DNA from: Paguma larvata
Taxonomy: Eukaryota > Chordata > Mammalia > Carnivora > Viverridae
Reading direction: 5' to 3'
Assembly: GCA_030068075.1 (NCBI GenBank)
Contig: CM057842.1
Coordinates: 39,518,659 to 39,582,658, forward strand
DNA length: 64,000 nt
A program made the position numbers and the translations under genes. Positions 10,992-22,434 of the stretch are shown here, in pieces (the first letter of the stretch is position 1; every line of letters begins with the position of its first letter). A model generated the notes under the pieces. The model was not told the origin of the DNA and made no database searches. It saw nothing but the letters and a program-made list of their open reading frames with translations.

Positions 10992-11077
10992 TTACCATCC
11001 TCTGGCTGGAAGCATTATGATGAACAGGGTCCAAATGATTTGGTTGTGAGTGCCTTCTTATGGGCCACTTGGAAGTC
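10992..11077 (+). repeat. Left arm of an 86-bp inverted duplication
   Basis: This 86-base segment recurs in reverse complement at 12380-12465 with three mismatches by my alignment. The shared core includes GGCTGGAAGCATTATGATGA and CTTATGGGCCACTTGGAAGT. Identity stops sharply at both ends. It does not match any SINE, LINE or DNA-element terminus that I know. Confidence 0.93.
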
Positions 11078-11089
11078 TTCGTGGGCATG

Positions 11090-11610
11090 TGTACACATTC
11101 ATTTCTTTAACAAGTATGTTATAGCGCTGAATCTCCATCATTAGAAAAAAGAAATAAATCCCTGTCCTCACGGAGTGTACATTTGACAGTGAAGGAGGGT
11201 GCTAATTGTAAATAAATTCTGTAGCCTACTGAGAGAAGCACTTTGGAAGAAAACAAAAACCACAGCATGACAAATGGGTTGGGAAGCAAGGAGGGAGCCT
11301 TCAACTTTAAATCTAGGTACTGAGAAAGTAATCTGAACAAAAGCTTGCAGCTGAGGGAGAAACGAGCTGTAGAGGCATTTCAGGACAGATCATTCTAGAG
11401 GGAGGAATAGCCAAGGCAAAGACCACAGGGAGGAAACGTGGCCGCTTGTTCTTAGAACAATGAAATATAGGAAGGAGGAAAAAGAGGTGAGGCCAGAGTG
11501 GAGCAGGAGATGAGCTCCTGTAGGACCTTGTAGATTATTGTAAAGCCAGTAGCTTCCACCCTGCTTGCAATGGAAACCTACTGGACAGTTTTGAGTGTTG
11601 GCATGGAATT
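11090..11610 (-). mobile_element. L2 LINE 3' region
   Basis: Antisense L2: AAATCCCTGTCCTCACGGAG, CACAGGGAGGAAACGTGGCC, GTGAGGCCAGAGTGGAGCAG, GTAGGACCTTGTAGATTATT, then TGGAAACCTACTGGACAGTT. In sense this is the 3' part of the L2 reverse-transcriptase frame and the 3' UTR, now without an open frame. It lies between the arms of the inverted duplication. Confidence 0.8.
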
Positions 11611-11614
11611 CTCT

Positions 11615-12379
11615 AACTCGCATTTTAAAATTATAAAACAGACACCAAAGTACCCCAGAATTTCATGAGAAATGGAGAGTCTACTAGAAGTACCATAAGG
11701 AGATAAGGGAGAAGATTCCCATTGCACACCACACTGAAGAAATATATTAAAATTTCCTTCAGATAGCTGACCTCCAATTGCCCTAAAACGTTATTCTTTC
11801 CGCAAGTAACACCATCCCTGCCTTCTTCCTCACACAGCTGCCAAAACTCTTCCTTGCTCCTCTCAGCTCTTGTTTTCAATTTCTATACCTCACTTGGCAA
11901 AACAATGCAGTCTAATTAACTGCAGAGCAAACTTCTATTTTTTCCTCAAGCATGCCCTTGAAAGGCTCCACTCTTTACCCAAACTTATCAAAATGTTCAC
12001 CCAAGAAAACCAGGTCCTTCCCTCAAGATAATTTTACTGCTAAGAAAATACAATTTTCCCCATATTTTTTTTTATTTTATGCCGACTATTCTTGTAGTAC
12101 ACTAGACCAGACTTGAAATTAGGTTTTTTGAGACTTACAGATTGGAATCTTCCTTGAAGGAAGTACTTTAGCTCCTGGACTATGATGTGTTGACACTCAT
12201 ACCTTATTTCGGAAGAGGATGCAATGGTGGGACATGGTAAACTATTAGTAGAACACTGAACTGAAGGTGAAGAAAAGGAGATTTCATTTCCATTTCCAAA
12301 CTGAGGACCAATGTTCTTGAATTATCCACTAACAGACCTGCCAGCCATTGGTTGATTAGGAGGCTTGTACTATGGCCTA
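11615..12379. other. Unassigned sequence inside the inverted duplication
   Basis: No repeat family was recognised. With the L2 it forms the 1.3-kb spacer between the two arms. Confidence 0.35.
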
Positions 12380-12465
12380 GACTTCCAAGTGGCCCATAAG
12401 AAGTCACTCACAACCAAATCATTTGGACCCTGTTCATCATAATGCTTCCAGCCAAGGGATGGTAA
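12380..12465 (-). repeat. Right arm of an 86-bp inverted duplication
   Basis: Reverse-complement partner of 10992-11077, about 96 percent identical by eye (83 of 86). The flanks on both sides differ from those of the other arm. Confidence 0.93.
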
Positions 12466-12469
12466 CTGG

Positions 12470-12900
12470 AGGGAGTAAGATCTTGAGACCTATTTATTCA
12501 AAACGGTATTTGTCATTAGTTAAAACAAAGGCTCCAGAAGTCCAGAGACCAGTGCAGGGAGGAGGGTGGCTGGGCCTGCTGACAAGTAGGAGGGGGGAGG
12601 TTCTGAGAGAGTGAGTGGAGATAGGGAAGTCAGGCTTTGTCTTTTTGCCTAAGGCTTCCCTGTGTGAGTAGAGTCAGAGGCTGTGAAAAGCAGTAGACTC
12701 AGTAGCACCCAAGTTCCTTCCCCTACTCTTTGCAAAGGTGAGACCATCAGCCGGAACAAGACCTTTCGTGATAACAAAATGTTCTCCATAGATCACACTG
12801 GATTACTGCCAACATATACATTACAAGAGATCTCCAGTCTCAATTCTAAGATGAGCAGTGAATCTAGAAAATTCCATCATTCACAATTACTCCAAACTTA
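12470..12900. other. Unassigned sequence
   Basis: A GC-richer patch at 12530-12620 (GGGAGGAGGGTGGCTGGGCC) and ordinary sequence. No supported gene or named repeat. Confidence 0.35.
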
Positions 12901-12904
12901 AAAT

Positions 12905-13075
12905 TGGTGCCTTTCAGCCCTGCTACTAGAAGTCTGGAAATCACACCAGTAACACCAGCATCACCTGAAAAGTTTGAAGTGCAGAATCTTGGAATGCATC
13001 CCAGGCCTACTGAATCAGAATACAATTTTAACAGCAGTGCCCAGTGATTTATACGAACATTAAAAGTATAGAATA
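12905..13075 (+). mobile_element. MER5A-like hAT DNA element
   Basis: ACACCAGCATCACCTGAAAA, AATGCATCCCAGGCCTACTG and AATCAGAA follow the MER5 order (GCATCACCTGG ... CAGACCTACTGAATCAGAA). It is a non-autonomous, long-inactive hAT element. Confidence 0.75.
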
Positions 13076-13084
13076 GTGTCTTAC

Positions 13085-13230
13085 AGCGATTATTCTCAAA
13101 CTTTGTACATAAGAATCTCCTGGAGGGGTTTTTAAACATCCATAGTGCAGGTGGTTTAAAATTATATACTTTCATTACCAGTCCTTAAATGATTCCAAAA
13201 TGCAGACAAGATTGGGGATCAGTGCCTTAA
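13085..13230 (-). mobile_element. MER5/MER20-like hAT DNA element
   Basis: TTCTCAAACTTTGTACATAA and GAATCTCCTGGAGGGGTTTT are the terminal wording of the same element group, in the opposite orientation to the copy just upstream. Confidence 0.6.
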
Positions 13231-13234
13231 AAAT

Positions 13235-15440
13235 AGTAATATTTGTATTCAAATGGAAACATGCTGTAAACTTACTGATGACCAGTCAGGTTTTCTGGGT
13301 TAGATATTAAGAAAGCAATAAATCCTATCATATGAAATTCCAAATTAGATTTCCAAATTTTAATTATATTAAATTTCTAAACTTCCGATGACACTGACAT
13401 GCCTTTTATTCGCAATGGATCCTGAACTGACAAATGGTCAGAGAAATCCAGAAAGACTTCTGCACTTCTCTACTCAGAAATGTTAAGGATTGTTTCATTT
13501 TTAAATATGCCTTTTCCAGTTCAAAGGTATTTTTTCAATTGATTGATCTCCTCTTTCTTATTTCTCAAATCATTCCTCAATAAAGGAGATAAAGCATCTT
13601 ACCTATTTTCAATATTTCCAGGCATGATTATCACCAATGTTTTGCAAGTTAGCTTTAGGAGCTGAAAGGATTTCTCAATGGCAGGTGATACTTTTGTTGA
13701 ATCAACAAGATTGACTGGTCTCATGGTTGTATTTAGTGAGTCAATCATTTTCACTACACAATGGATAACATTGAAAGGAAATTTTCTTTTATTCATTGGA
13801 AGGCTATTTTGTGATATTAAGAACAAAGAAAATCAACTCTCTATAGAACGAGAGTCAATCTTCTAAAATGTAATACATCCATTAGGAGAAAAAAAAGAGT
13901 GTCAGATAAGAAACAAATTGAATAAATGGGTAGAAACAACGCTTTAAAATTAAGTTTACGTATTAAAGGGAAGAGAAAAGGAATAAGTGTTTCATTTTCC
14001 GAGGCACAAATACCTTCTGATTTTTAGCCATTTCACATCTCATTTTTTTTTCTCTCAGCACATTTTTTAGCACTTCTGGTTATGAAACTGCAGGAAATGA
14101 AATCAAACTGACTTGAAAAGAAGATGCATTTGTTGGCGCATATAATTAAAACATTGAGGGGTGTCTACCTTCAGGCACTGCTGTATCCAGATGCTCAGAT
14201 GATGCCGAGGCTGGTCTCTATCTCCAGGCTAAGCTTTTTCTCTGTGCTGCCTTTTTGGTATTTACGGAATAATGGATCATTACATCCAACAAACTCCTAG
14301 TGTATATCTCATTGTTGATTTCAGTTGCCCATCACTGAATCCTTGGTGAAGAAGATGCTTCTTGGCAGTCCGTGTGTTCTGTGCTCATCCTATGGAGCTG
14401 GAGATAGGGAGAGCCCTGTTTAAATTACACAAATTGAGAAGAAAGGCTGGTGGCTTCCTATATGATACTCAAAGTATTGATGTCAGAAAAGGGAGTAGGG
14501 ATGCTGGAGAGGGACACATAACACTGCGCGAAGGCCCCTCCATCATTTGCCTTTTAAACAGTTGTATCATACAACAATTGGTTTTGAGAATTCCAAAAGA
14601 AATGGGCTTAGAGAATTATCTATTTATTCACCTTTGTTTATACCCTGTGGCATGGGATTTCAATACACATACGTGTTATCGACTCCAATTTAGGAAAGAA
14701 AAAGTGGCTGATGTTTCTAACCATGAAATCGCAAAGTACTAGAGTAGAACCCCCAACGAGTAAACCAGGACACAAGGGAGGCATGCTATGGTAAGCCTTA
14801 CTCGGCAAGTGTTTTCTTGATTTTGTTGAGTGTGTCGCTACATTGTGAAATCTCTCTCTTTTGAGGAGATGGCCAAGTGCTAATATGTTATGTGCATGAC
14901 TCTCTTCTGTATCCACCGATTGTTGTTACACTCAGGGTTTTTAAGTAACCTAAACAAAGAAAATTATCTCTTTAAGGGAACAAGTTTCTATTTCCCAAAA
15001 TGAAATACATTCAGGAGGAGGCAGACCAGAACTTCAAGGTAGGTTCCTAAGGCTGGAGAGATGCCTTCTTTTTATTAACGTAATTACGAGCTCCCAGAAA
15101 TTCAGGATGGATTCTCAGACAGCAGTCACATGACAGAAATTGAAAGTGTATCTAATTCGCAGGCTTATACTGCAAGTTTTTTTGAAGATAAGCAGAAAAC
15201 GGAAAGGCTTCTAGGACTGAGTTATATAAATAGCATTGATGAAAAATAGTTCAGAAATACTCAAATACATTTATGTGGAAACTATTTCTTTCAATGATTT
15301 ATGGATGTACAGAGAAATATATTAGATAGATGTATAAATATTTTATCTTCCTTCTACCCACCCCACACCAAGAATTAGAATAGCAGCCCTTACTCAGACT
15401 TGTCAACTTGTCTACCTAGGAAATTCACAGTATTGTATAG
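13235..15440. other. Long repeat-poor stretch
   Basis: About 2.2 kb with no recognised mobile element. It contains the exon-like stretch at 13603-13803 and an isolated 126-codon frame at 14362-14742. That frame has no recognisable domain and is probably chance. Confidence 0.4.
13603..13803 (-). other. Exon-like open stretch (unconfirmed)
   Basis: Read on the minus strand, an AG preceded by a T-rich stretch (TTTTCTTTGTTCTTAATATC) opens a 201-base region with no stop in one frame. It ends in AATAG followed by a strong donor, GTAAGATGC. Start and end phases match (phase 2 at both ends), as in a skippable coding exon. The frame encodes about 66 residues with one N-glycosylation sequon (N-T-T) and no domain I recognise. 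There is no partner exon in view, the acceptor is weak, and chance matches of this kind are expected in 64 kb. Confidence 0.15.
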
Positions 15441-15447
15441 TTTGTTT

Positions 15448-15640
15448 TTTTTTTTAAGTTTATTTATTTATTTGAGAGAGAGAGAGAGAGAGCAGGGGAG
15501 GGGCAGAGGGAGGAAGTGAAAGAATCCCAAGCAGGCTCTGTGCCATCAGTGAGGAGCCTGACATGGGGCTCAAACAAATCTTAAGATCATGACCTGAGAT
15601 TGATTCAGATACTTAACTGACTGAGCCACCGAGGCGCTCC
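15448..15640 (-). mobile_element. SINEC (CAN-SINE), older copy
   Basis: It begins with a T-run (antisense A-tail) and AAGTTTATTTATTTATTTGA, then a GAGA run, AATCCCAAGCAGGCTCTGTG, AAGATCATGACCTGAGATTG and CTGAGCCACCGAGGCGCTCC. This is the complete antisense order of the element. Confidence 0.92.
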
Positions 15641-15689
15641 TAGTATCATTTTTTAAAAAATGAACCACACATGCTTTAAAGTCGGATCT

Positions 15690-15897
15690 CACAACCTCAG
15701 CACTATTAACATTTTGAGCCAGACAATTCACTGTTTTGAAGGACTGTCTAATACACTGTAGGGTGTTTGGGAGTATCCCTAGTTTCTACCCATTAGATCC
15801 TCCAGTAGTAGCCCCACATTTTGTGACAACCAAAAATGGCTCAGACACTGTCCCCTGAAGTACAAAATGGTTCCTGGTTGAGAACCACTGCTTTAAA
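15690..15897 (-). mobile_element. Non-autonomous hAT-type DNA element
   Basis: CACTATTAACATTTTGAGCC, GTAGCCCCACATTTTGTGAC, AACCAAAAATGGCTCAGACA and a terminal GGTTGAGAACCACTG. It belongs to the mammalian family whose consensus starts CAGTGGTTCTCAACC. A second copy of the same family in the same orientation is at 59405-59622. I am not certain of the family name. Confidence 0.75.
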
Positions 15898-15904
15898 TAA
15901 GAAA

Positions 15905-16390
15905 ATGAAAATAAGGAAATTCCTAGAATACTTTCTATCAAAATAATGTTAAAGCTGTAATCCAGACTATAAATATTTTGTGTCTTTTTGACCCTTACAT
16001 TCTGGAATTGTTACAACTATTTCTTTGGAATTAACAACAAATCTATTTTTTAAAAGTCATGAGAATAAAATCCCAACTGCAAAATAAGATTTGCTACACA
16101 AATCTTCACAAGTAAAGGAAAGAGGGCTGTGGCTTAAAGCGGTGCTGGATGAACCTGCTTGTTTAAATCAAGATTCCTCTTTTCCACTTCCCTTTGGATT
16201 TCTGTTGGTCACTATAGTAACGAGAACGGGAGAGATTCAGAACCAGGACACGTGCACTCCAGCATGACAAGTTTAATTTAAATCTAGACCAGCATGTAAC
16301 AACAACAACAACAAAAACCCACCTCTGTGAAACTTAATGATTACATATATACTGTCAACACACTTTGCTATGGCACTGCAAGAGTTAACA
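15905..16390. other. Unassigned sequence with an (AAC)n patch
   Basis: No repeat was identified except a short CAACAACAACAACAAA run near 16299-16316. Confidence 0.35.
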
Positions 16391-16392
16391 CT

Positions 16393-17293
16393 CAGCTCAA
16401 CAACTCTCATCATCAGGGAAATGCAAATCAAAACCATAATAAAGTATCACTGCACACCTGTCAGCTTGGCCATTATCAAAAAAAAAAAAAAAAGGAGAGA
16501 TAAGTGCTGGTGAGAATGTAAAGAAAAAAGGGAACTCTCATGCATGGTCAGCGGGAATGCGAATTGGTTGCAGCCACTGTGTAAAACAGTATGGAGTTAC
16601 ATCAAAAAATTCAAAATAAAAATACCATACCCATCCAGCAATGCCACTTCTGGAACACTAACTCAGAAAAATATCTTCACGCCTATGTTCAATGCAGCAT
16701 TTTTTACAATAGCCAAGATAAGGAAGCAGCATAAGTATCTGTTAATGGATGAATAGATAAAAAAGATATGAGATCTATATATCAATATCTACAGAGAGAC
16801 ACACATACATACACACAGACGATGGAATATTACTCAGCCATTAAAAAAGAATGAAATCTTATCATGTACAGCAACATGGCTGGACCTGCAAGGCATAATG
16901 CTAAATGAAATAAATTGGACCAAAAAGACAAATACTGTATTATCTCAATTATATGCGGAATCAGAAAAAACAAAACAAAGAAACCAACAAAATAAAACCT
17001 CCCAGCCACAGTGAACAGATTGATGGTTGCCAGAGGTGAGCAGGGTTAGGGATGGGTGAAACGGATGGAAGGGATCAAGAGGTACAAATGTCCAGTTACA
17101 AAATAAGCAAGTCACAAGGATGTAACATACAGTATGGAAAATATAGACAGATAATAATACTATATTAGTTTTGTGTGGTGACAGATGGTAACCATGCATT
17201 ACAGTGATCATTTTGTAATGTAAATGGAAAATCATTATGTTGTACACCTCAAACGAATATAATTTTGTATATCAGTTATGCTAAAAAAAGAGA
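16393..17293 (+). mobile_element. L1 LINE 3' end (ORF2 end plus 3' UTR)
   Basis: GGGAAATGCAAATCAAAACC begins the ORF2 C-terminal part. ACAGTATGGAGTTACATCAA, ATTTTTTACAATAGCCAAGA, TGGAATATTACTCAGCCATT, GATGGTTGCCAGAGGTGAGC and TTGTACACCTCAAACGAATA follow in L1 order, ending in AAAAAAAG. A frame remnant at 16544-16756 carries the expected residues (TPMFNAAFFTIAK), but the reading frame is broken elsewhere. Confidence 0.92.
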
Positions 17294-17308
17294 ATACATT
17301 TGGATTTT

Positions 17309-17470
17309 TAAAATTATTTTAGAGAGAAAGTGAGGGTGAGCTGGGGATAGACAGAGAGTTTTAAGCAGGCTCCAGGCTCAGCACAGAGCTCTCTGTGGGA
17401 CTTAATCCCATGACCCTGGGATCATGACCTGAGCTGAAATCAAGAGCCAGACACTCGACCAACTGAACCA
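17309..17470 (-). mobile_element. SINEC (CAN-SINE), older diverged copy
   Basis: AATTATTTTAGAGAGAAAGT, GCAGGCTCCAGGCTCAGCAC, TGGGATCATGACCTGAGCTG and ACTCGACCAACTGAACCAAA give the antisense order. TTTGGATT occurs just before (about 17301) and again just after (about 17481), consistent with a target duplication. It lies 15 bases from the L1 tail. Confidence 0.88.
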
Positions 17471-17489
17471 AACCAAAACTTTGGATTCT

Positions 17490-18520
17490 TAAGAGTGGGA
17501 AAAACTCAAACATTTTCACTAAGGCATCACTTTGACAAATTTCTCCTGGGAATTTTGGATCCCTTGAAACCTTAATATAATGTCGTTCCTTCCCTTTTGG
17601 AGAATTTTTTGCTTATAAGATAGAGTGATGAATGTCTCCAATAATAATGAGTGAACAGAATTTCGAATGTTTAAATACGGGCTGGAATACTCATATGTTC
17701 CACGCAAGAAACAAGCATAAGATCATTAAAAGGAAAAAAAAAACTTTATTCTCTAATGGGATATTTCTTTTTCTGTCCTACTAAAGTTTTAAAAATATAG
17801 TTAGAATTATATTTAGAGCCAGAGATACATTTCAAAATTGAAATCACAAAGTGCAAAAGAGAAACAATGAGTTGTTTCCTAATGGGATTAAAAGTCATTG
17901 CATGGGATATATTATTTCCTGATTTTTAACATTGCAAACCATTAAAGAAAATGGTGCTGATGGCTTTCTTTTCTTGGACCTTGCTATAGCTAGATCTCAC
18001 TGTAAAGAGCTTGGGGACTGAATTTCTTACTTTTACAAACTTGAAGTTCTAAAGATGACTTCAGTAGATGTAACTATGGATTAATCTTTGTGTAGAATCA
18101 AATTTGAATTATTTTGAGCAAGTGACTCTTTAATTTTAGAAATTCTTCTAGAAAAAATAAGGCAAAGTTTATAAATATTTGTTTATTTAACTACATCCCT
18201 TCCTAAATTGTGAGATATTCGAGGACAAATCTACACTGTGGCAGAGAAGACTAATTTTTCCCTTTTACTTGCTTTTCATGACTAAACCATTTTAAAAAGA
18301 CTCAAGTGACCTAGCTAGAGAGTATATTTCTAAACCTTCCTATAACTGCAATTAGCTTCTAACCAAGGGATTGTGAGGATAACTGATACTTGCAACATCT
18401 CTCACATCTTTTAAAGAACATCGTCCACCCTCCATTTCCTTATTCCCCCTTTAAAGGGGCTAGAACATGGATGTGCTGGGAACCCAGCATCAACCATGTG
18501 GGATAGAACAATACTGTAGA
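17490..18520. other. Unassigned AT-rich sequence
   Basis: About 1 kb with no recognised repeat or gene. Confidence 0.35.
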
Positions 18521-18523
18521 GCA

Positions 18524-18755
18524 GGGACTGGCAAACCCCAGGCCATGAGCCAAATCCAGTCTGCCACCTGTTTGTGTAAATAAAGTTTTATTAGAGCACA
18601 GCCACACCCATTTATTTACCCTTTGATTTCAGATGCATTTGCACTACAGTGACAGAGTTCCGTAGCTGTATCATAGACCATACAGTCCTCAATGTCTAAA
18701 ATATATACTCTTTTGTATTTTATGGAATAAGGTTTGTTGGCAGCTACCTGAAATG
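18524..18755 (-). mobile_element. Non-autonomous hAT-type DNA element
   Basis: GGGACTGGCAAACCCCAGGC, CATGAGCCAAATCCAGTCTG, AAATAAAGTTTTATTAGAGC and ACAGCCACACCCATTTATTT are the antisense wording of a common mammalian element that begins ...AAACTTTTTCTGTAAAGGGC and ends ...TAGTTTGCCGACCC. The same family appears in plus orientation at 40512-40722. Confidence 0.78.
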
Positions 18756-18759
18756 ATGA

Positions 18760-19200
18760 TGGAAGGACAAGAAACAAAGCACAGTACCTACATCCCTGAA
18801 TGACCTGTGGAGGAAGACTTCCTTTCCATAATGGACAACCTGGCTACTTTTGTGCTGTTTTCAGGGACAACAAGCTTGTCTGAGCCACTGTGTTAGAGGG
18901 CTTAGAAAACACCGTACTATAGCTTAGGGTATAAGCTAAGAATCTATAATAAAGGAATACATGAATCTAACCCACTTTTGTGCCACAAAGGTGCTATGTA
19001 ATTCAACAGACATTGAATAAGCTTGTTGAAAGAAAACTTTTCCATCAAGCTTGATAACAATAATACTATAGACTTATGACGGTAATATAATAAGGCTGAG
19101 CATTACATGAATGAGCATGGAGAGGATTTTTAGTCATCTATGAATTTAATTTTAGAAACATTTTCAGAAAGAATTATAACCATGTACTCTTTAGAATGGT
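18760..19200. other. Unassigned sequence
   Basis: Possibly a diverged LTR end around 18790-18900, but this cannot be assigned. Confidence 0.3.
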
Positions 19201-19204
19201 TATT

Positions 19205-19385
19205 AAAATGTAAACTGGAGACAAGCAGAGATGGGTTCAAATCTAACCCTTGCCACTACTAGGTATGTGTTTTGAATTATTACATGGAAAACAGCATCAT
19301 CATTGTTGACCTTTCTGGATTACTGTGGGGATAAATGAAATCACATACAGTACCTAACAGAAAGTAAGTGCTTTTTCAGGAATCA
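19205..19385 (+). mobile_element. MIR SINE relic
   Basis: Sense MIR order: GATGGGTTCAAATCTAACCC, TTGCCACTACTAGGTATGTG, TGGGGATAAATGAAATCACA, then TACCTAACAGAAAGTAAGTG. Confidence 0.82.
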
Positions 19386-19389
19386 CTGG

Positions 19390-19685
19390 AAACAACAGTG
19401 CGTCTGGACTAAAGTTTGGCTACTCTATCCAAAACAAAATAACAGCAGCTTAATCAAGTATTAGAATGAATAGAAGTAATCTAGGGTTGCAGTCATCACT
19501 CTCCAGCATCGACGATCCAATAAGCTTCGGTTTTCGTATGCTGTCAGCTACAAGACACGGCTTATGTTTTGTGGTCTGTAACAGCTACCCCAGGTGCTAC
19601 CAGGGTTCACTTTTCCAGCAACTAAACAAGTGGCCATCTTCCTGTGCTTGAAGGCCATGACCCTGAAGTTGCTCACATCGCTCTC
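19390..19685. other. Unassigned sequence
   Basis: A CpG-containing patch at 19500-19560 (GCATCGACGATCCAATAAGC) is otherwise unremarkable. Confidence 0.35.
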
Positions 19686-20051
19686 TGTCTTAGTCTGTTG
19701 AAGTTGCCTTAACAAATTCCCACAGACTGGGCAGTTTATAAACAGCAGAACCTTATTTCTCACAGTACTCAAGTCTGGCAAGTCCAAGATCAAGCTGCCA
19801 GCCTGATCAAAGTCTAGTGAGGGCTTTATTCTTGCTTCATAGGTATTATCTTCTCACTGTGTCCTCATATAGTATGAGAGTGAGGGAACCCTGCAAGGGT
19901 CTCTTTTATTAGAGAACTAATCCCATTCAGAAAGGTTCCACTCTCATGACCGAGCACTCCCTTAAGTCCCCATCCCCTAATACCATCATCTTTACATGTT
20001 ACGATTTCAGCAGATGGGTTTTAGGGGGACACAGACATTCAGACCATAGCA
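19686..20051 (-). mobile_element. MaLR solitary LTR (MLT1/MST type)
   Basis: On the minus strand it runs TGCTATGGTCTGAATGTCTG ... GATGATGGTATTAGGGGATG ... TGAGGACACAGTGAGAAGAT ... TTGATCTTGGACTTGCCAGA ... and ends ACAGACTAAGACA. This is the order of ERVL-MaLR LTRs, with TG/CA termini. It is a non-coding relic of an ancient endogenous retroviral family. No internal region is seen. Confidence 0.88.
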
Positions 20052-20054
20052 CTT

Positions 20055-21425
20055 TTCTTCACATGCCATTGCCAGCATTTCTTTGCATGGCTTCATCTGT
20101 TTGCAAGAGCAAGTGACAAGTATAATCTATGGCTGGGTGGCCAAATACCCAACACCAAATGGGCAGCTCTATTACTAGAGAAGGACAGAATGGATATGTG
20201 AAATAACCAGCATGTTGCACCACAAACATTAACCTAGGTGAAAATGTGAATTTTACATCAATTGACTGTTTGGTATTTCTCCATTATCTTTCTTTCTAGA
20301 TCACTGAGCCATAAAATTACATGCATATGCTGAGAAGTGTATCACACATCAGGTAGTTAAGATGTAAAATCCCCATGAGGACAGCCAAAGGTGGATGTAC
20401 TCACCTTCCAGGGTGTATGGCAAGGTTGTGATGTTAAAAAATTAACCCTTGAATGGCTCCAACAGAATTTGGTGAATATGCAACAACTAAAGAGACAACC
20501 GTGGATTCAAGGATTAAGGACAGAGTGAAAATCCCAGAGCATATAGGATGGAGAATGCATACATTTGAAATTAAGCCAGGGTTGGGGGGAGTCCAAAGAA
20601 GAAGATACAGTAGGTCCAGAAACAATCCCTTGAGCTATGGGAACAATGTGGCTCTGGAAAACAAACAAAAAAAAGTTGGAAAAAAGAGGAATAGACATCA
20701 TGTAAGATGCCAAGAAAAGTATAGTTTTGTTCTTTTAAAAAATTAGTCACATTGGTAGTCACAGAGCTAACATGGGGGAAAGAATTAAACAACAAGTTTG
20801 GGGGAGCATGGTTAAGTACTAGAATCAGTGGTATTTATATGAGATTTTTAAAGTGTCCCTGGCTGATAGACTTGTAAAAAGCGAGTCAGAGAGAGCACCA
20901 GTCAAATACACACTAATCCCTCAACTATGCGCCGGTTTTAATGCTGCTATTTTAAAAATCCATAACATCCTCCAAAATACAGATTGTGGCATCTGTCACA
21001 AAAGTTCTTATTCTTACCTTTCACCAAAAATCAATTGCTGAAACACCCGTCGAATACAAAGTACTGTGGACTGCTGTGTAGTGTGGCCAAGTTAGAGCTG
21101 TGGCATTTAGATGCTTATGAAATAGGCCAGGAGGAGAAAGAGGCTCCTACCCAGGTGACAATTCGGCCACATGAGATCATTATGCTCACGTGGAGGTGCA
21201 ACAACGTGCAAATCACACTGGACGGAGTTCATTCCAATTGAGCAGATTTTATGGGAAAGGTTGAATTTTTATAAATCTCTTGAAGGAAGCGAAGATTTTA
21301 AGAATCATTATTGGTGGAACAGAAAGGCAAGGCCATGCAATGGCAACTCTGCATGTGAAAGAAAAGAGGAAAAGAAAGTTAGAGAATATTTGGGAAAGAG
21401 GCACACACAGCGAGCTCTATAAGAA
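20055..21425. other. Unassigned sequence
   Basis: Several overlapping 60-100 codon frames (20453-20746, 20984-21241, 21171-21422) show no domain. The stretch from 20850 to 21425 has more CpG-containing words than its surroundings and could hold an unrecognised LTR. No gene is called. Confidence 0.35.
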
Positions 21426-21429
21426 GATC

Positions 21430-22200
21430 TGTCATACCTTTGTTCCACTAACAAATTCTGTCACTTATGTCCCCAAACTTTTGTCTCTTTTCTGCCTCTT
21501 CCTCCATCTCTGGTGCCAGAACCTCCTGCTAAGCATCCAAGACTTTGTCATCTTTTTCCACCAACCATCACAGCCTCCTGTTGGATCCCACTCTGACCCC
21601 TCGATCCATTCTCCACGTGACAAGCAGAATTCTCTCAAAACACAAACTCGATCCAATTTCTTTCCAGCTTAAGACCTTTCAAGAGCTTCCTAGCACGAAT
21701 AGGAGAAACATCTTAGGTTTTTCACTCAAACTGGAAGGCCCTCAAGACATCGCCCTGTCCCTACTCCAGTCAGATCCGTCCTATCTTACCTCTTCTCTGC
21801 ATGCTCCTACAACACTGTGCCCTTTGCCTTCCCTGCTTCAGAACCCTTGAGCATTCTGCGCCTGCCTTTAGACACTAATTTATGGGACAAATCATCACTA
21901 GTCCTTTAGGTCACCTCTTAGATGTTACTTCCTCACTTCCTCAGAAAGCACTCCTCTCCAATCTCAGTTGGGTTCCTTTGTTATAATCTCTCACTATTCC
22001 CTTATCCTTCTGTAGGATGCATCCCAATTTGTAACATGTGCGATCACTGTCTAATGTTTGTCTCCATCATGGCGGCTAAACTCCCTGAGAGGAGACACCA
22101 TGCTGACCTTGGGAAATCCCTTGTCCTCAGTGACTGACACTCAAAAGGTATTCACTGAATAAATGTATTAATGCAGGCATGAATGAGCAAATAATCAAGG
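21430..22200 (+). mobile_element. Long L2 LINE 3' segment
   Basis: It follows the L2 3' region in order: TCTTTCCAGCTTAAGACCTT, CCTCAAGACATCGCCCTGTC, CTGTGCCCTTTGCCTTCCCT, TTTAGGTCACCTCTTAGATG, TTACTTCCTCACTTCCTCAG, CACCATGCTGACCTTGGGAA and a terminal TTCACTGAATAAATG. The plus-strand frames at 21280-21850 are remnants of the L2 reverse-transcriptase and 3' region and are interrupted. Confidence 0.85.
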
Positions 22201-22434
22201 ACTTTCATCAAAAATGCAACAAACGTTATTTTTAAAGCCTCCTGATGTTTTATCTTCACAGTGCGTTAGGATACAATGAAACAACCACAGTTTGTGTTGC
22301 AGGGCTCCAGGGGCAAGAGTAAATAAAATTCAGACACATAAGTGAAAACATGGATTTTTAGGATTAAGCTGCTAATAAAAAAGATAATGGTTATAGATAA
22401 TAAAGTACATACTTTTAGCACTGTCTAAACAAAT

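Noticed and set aside
14362..14742. 126-codon plus-strand open frame
   Set aside because: No domain, no splice or promoter support, and a frame of this length is expected by chance in 64 kb.
20453..21422. Chain of overlapping frames suggesting a small gene
   Set aside because: The frames are on both strands, overlap in different phases and show no domain or codon pattern.
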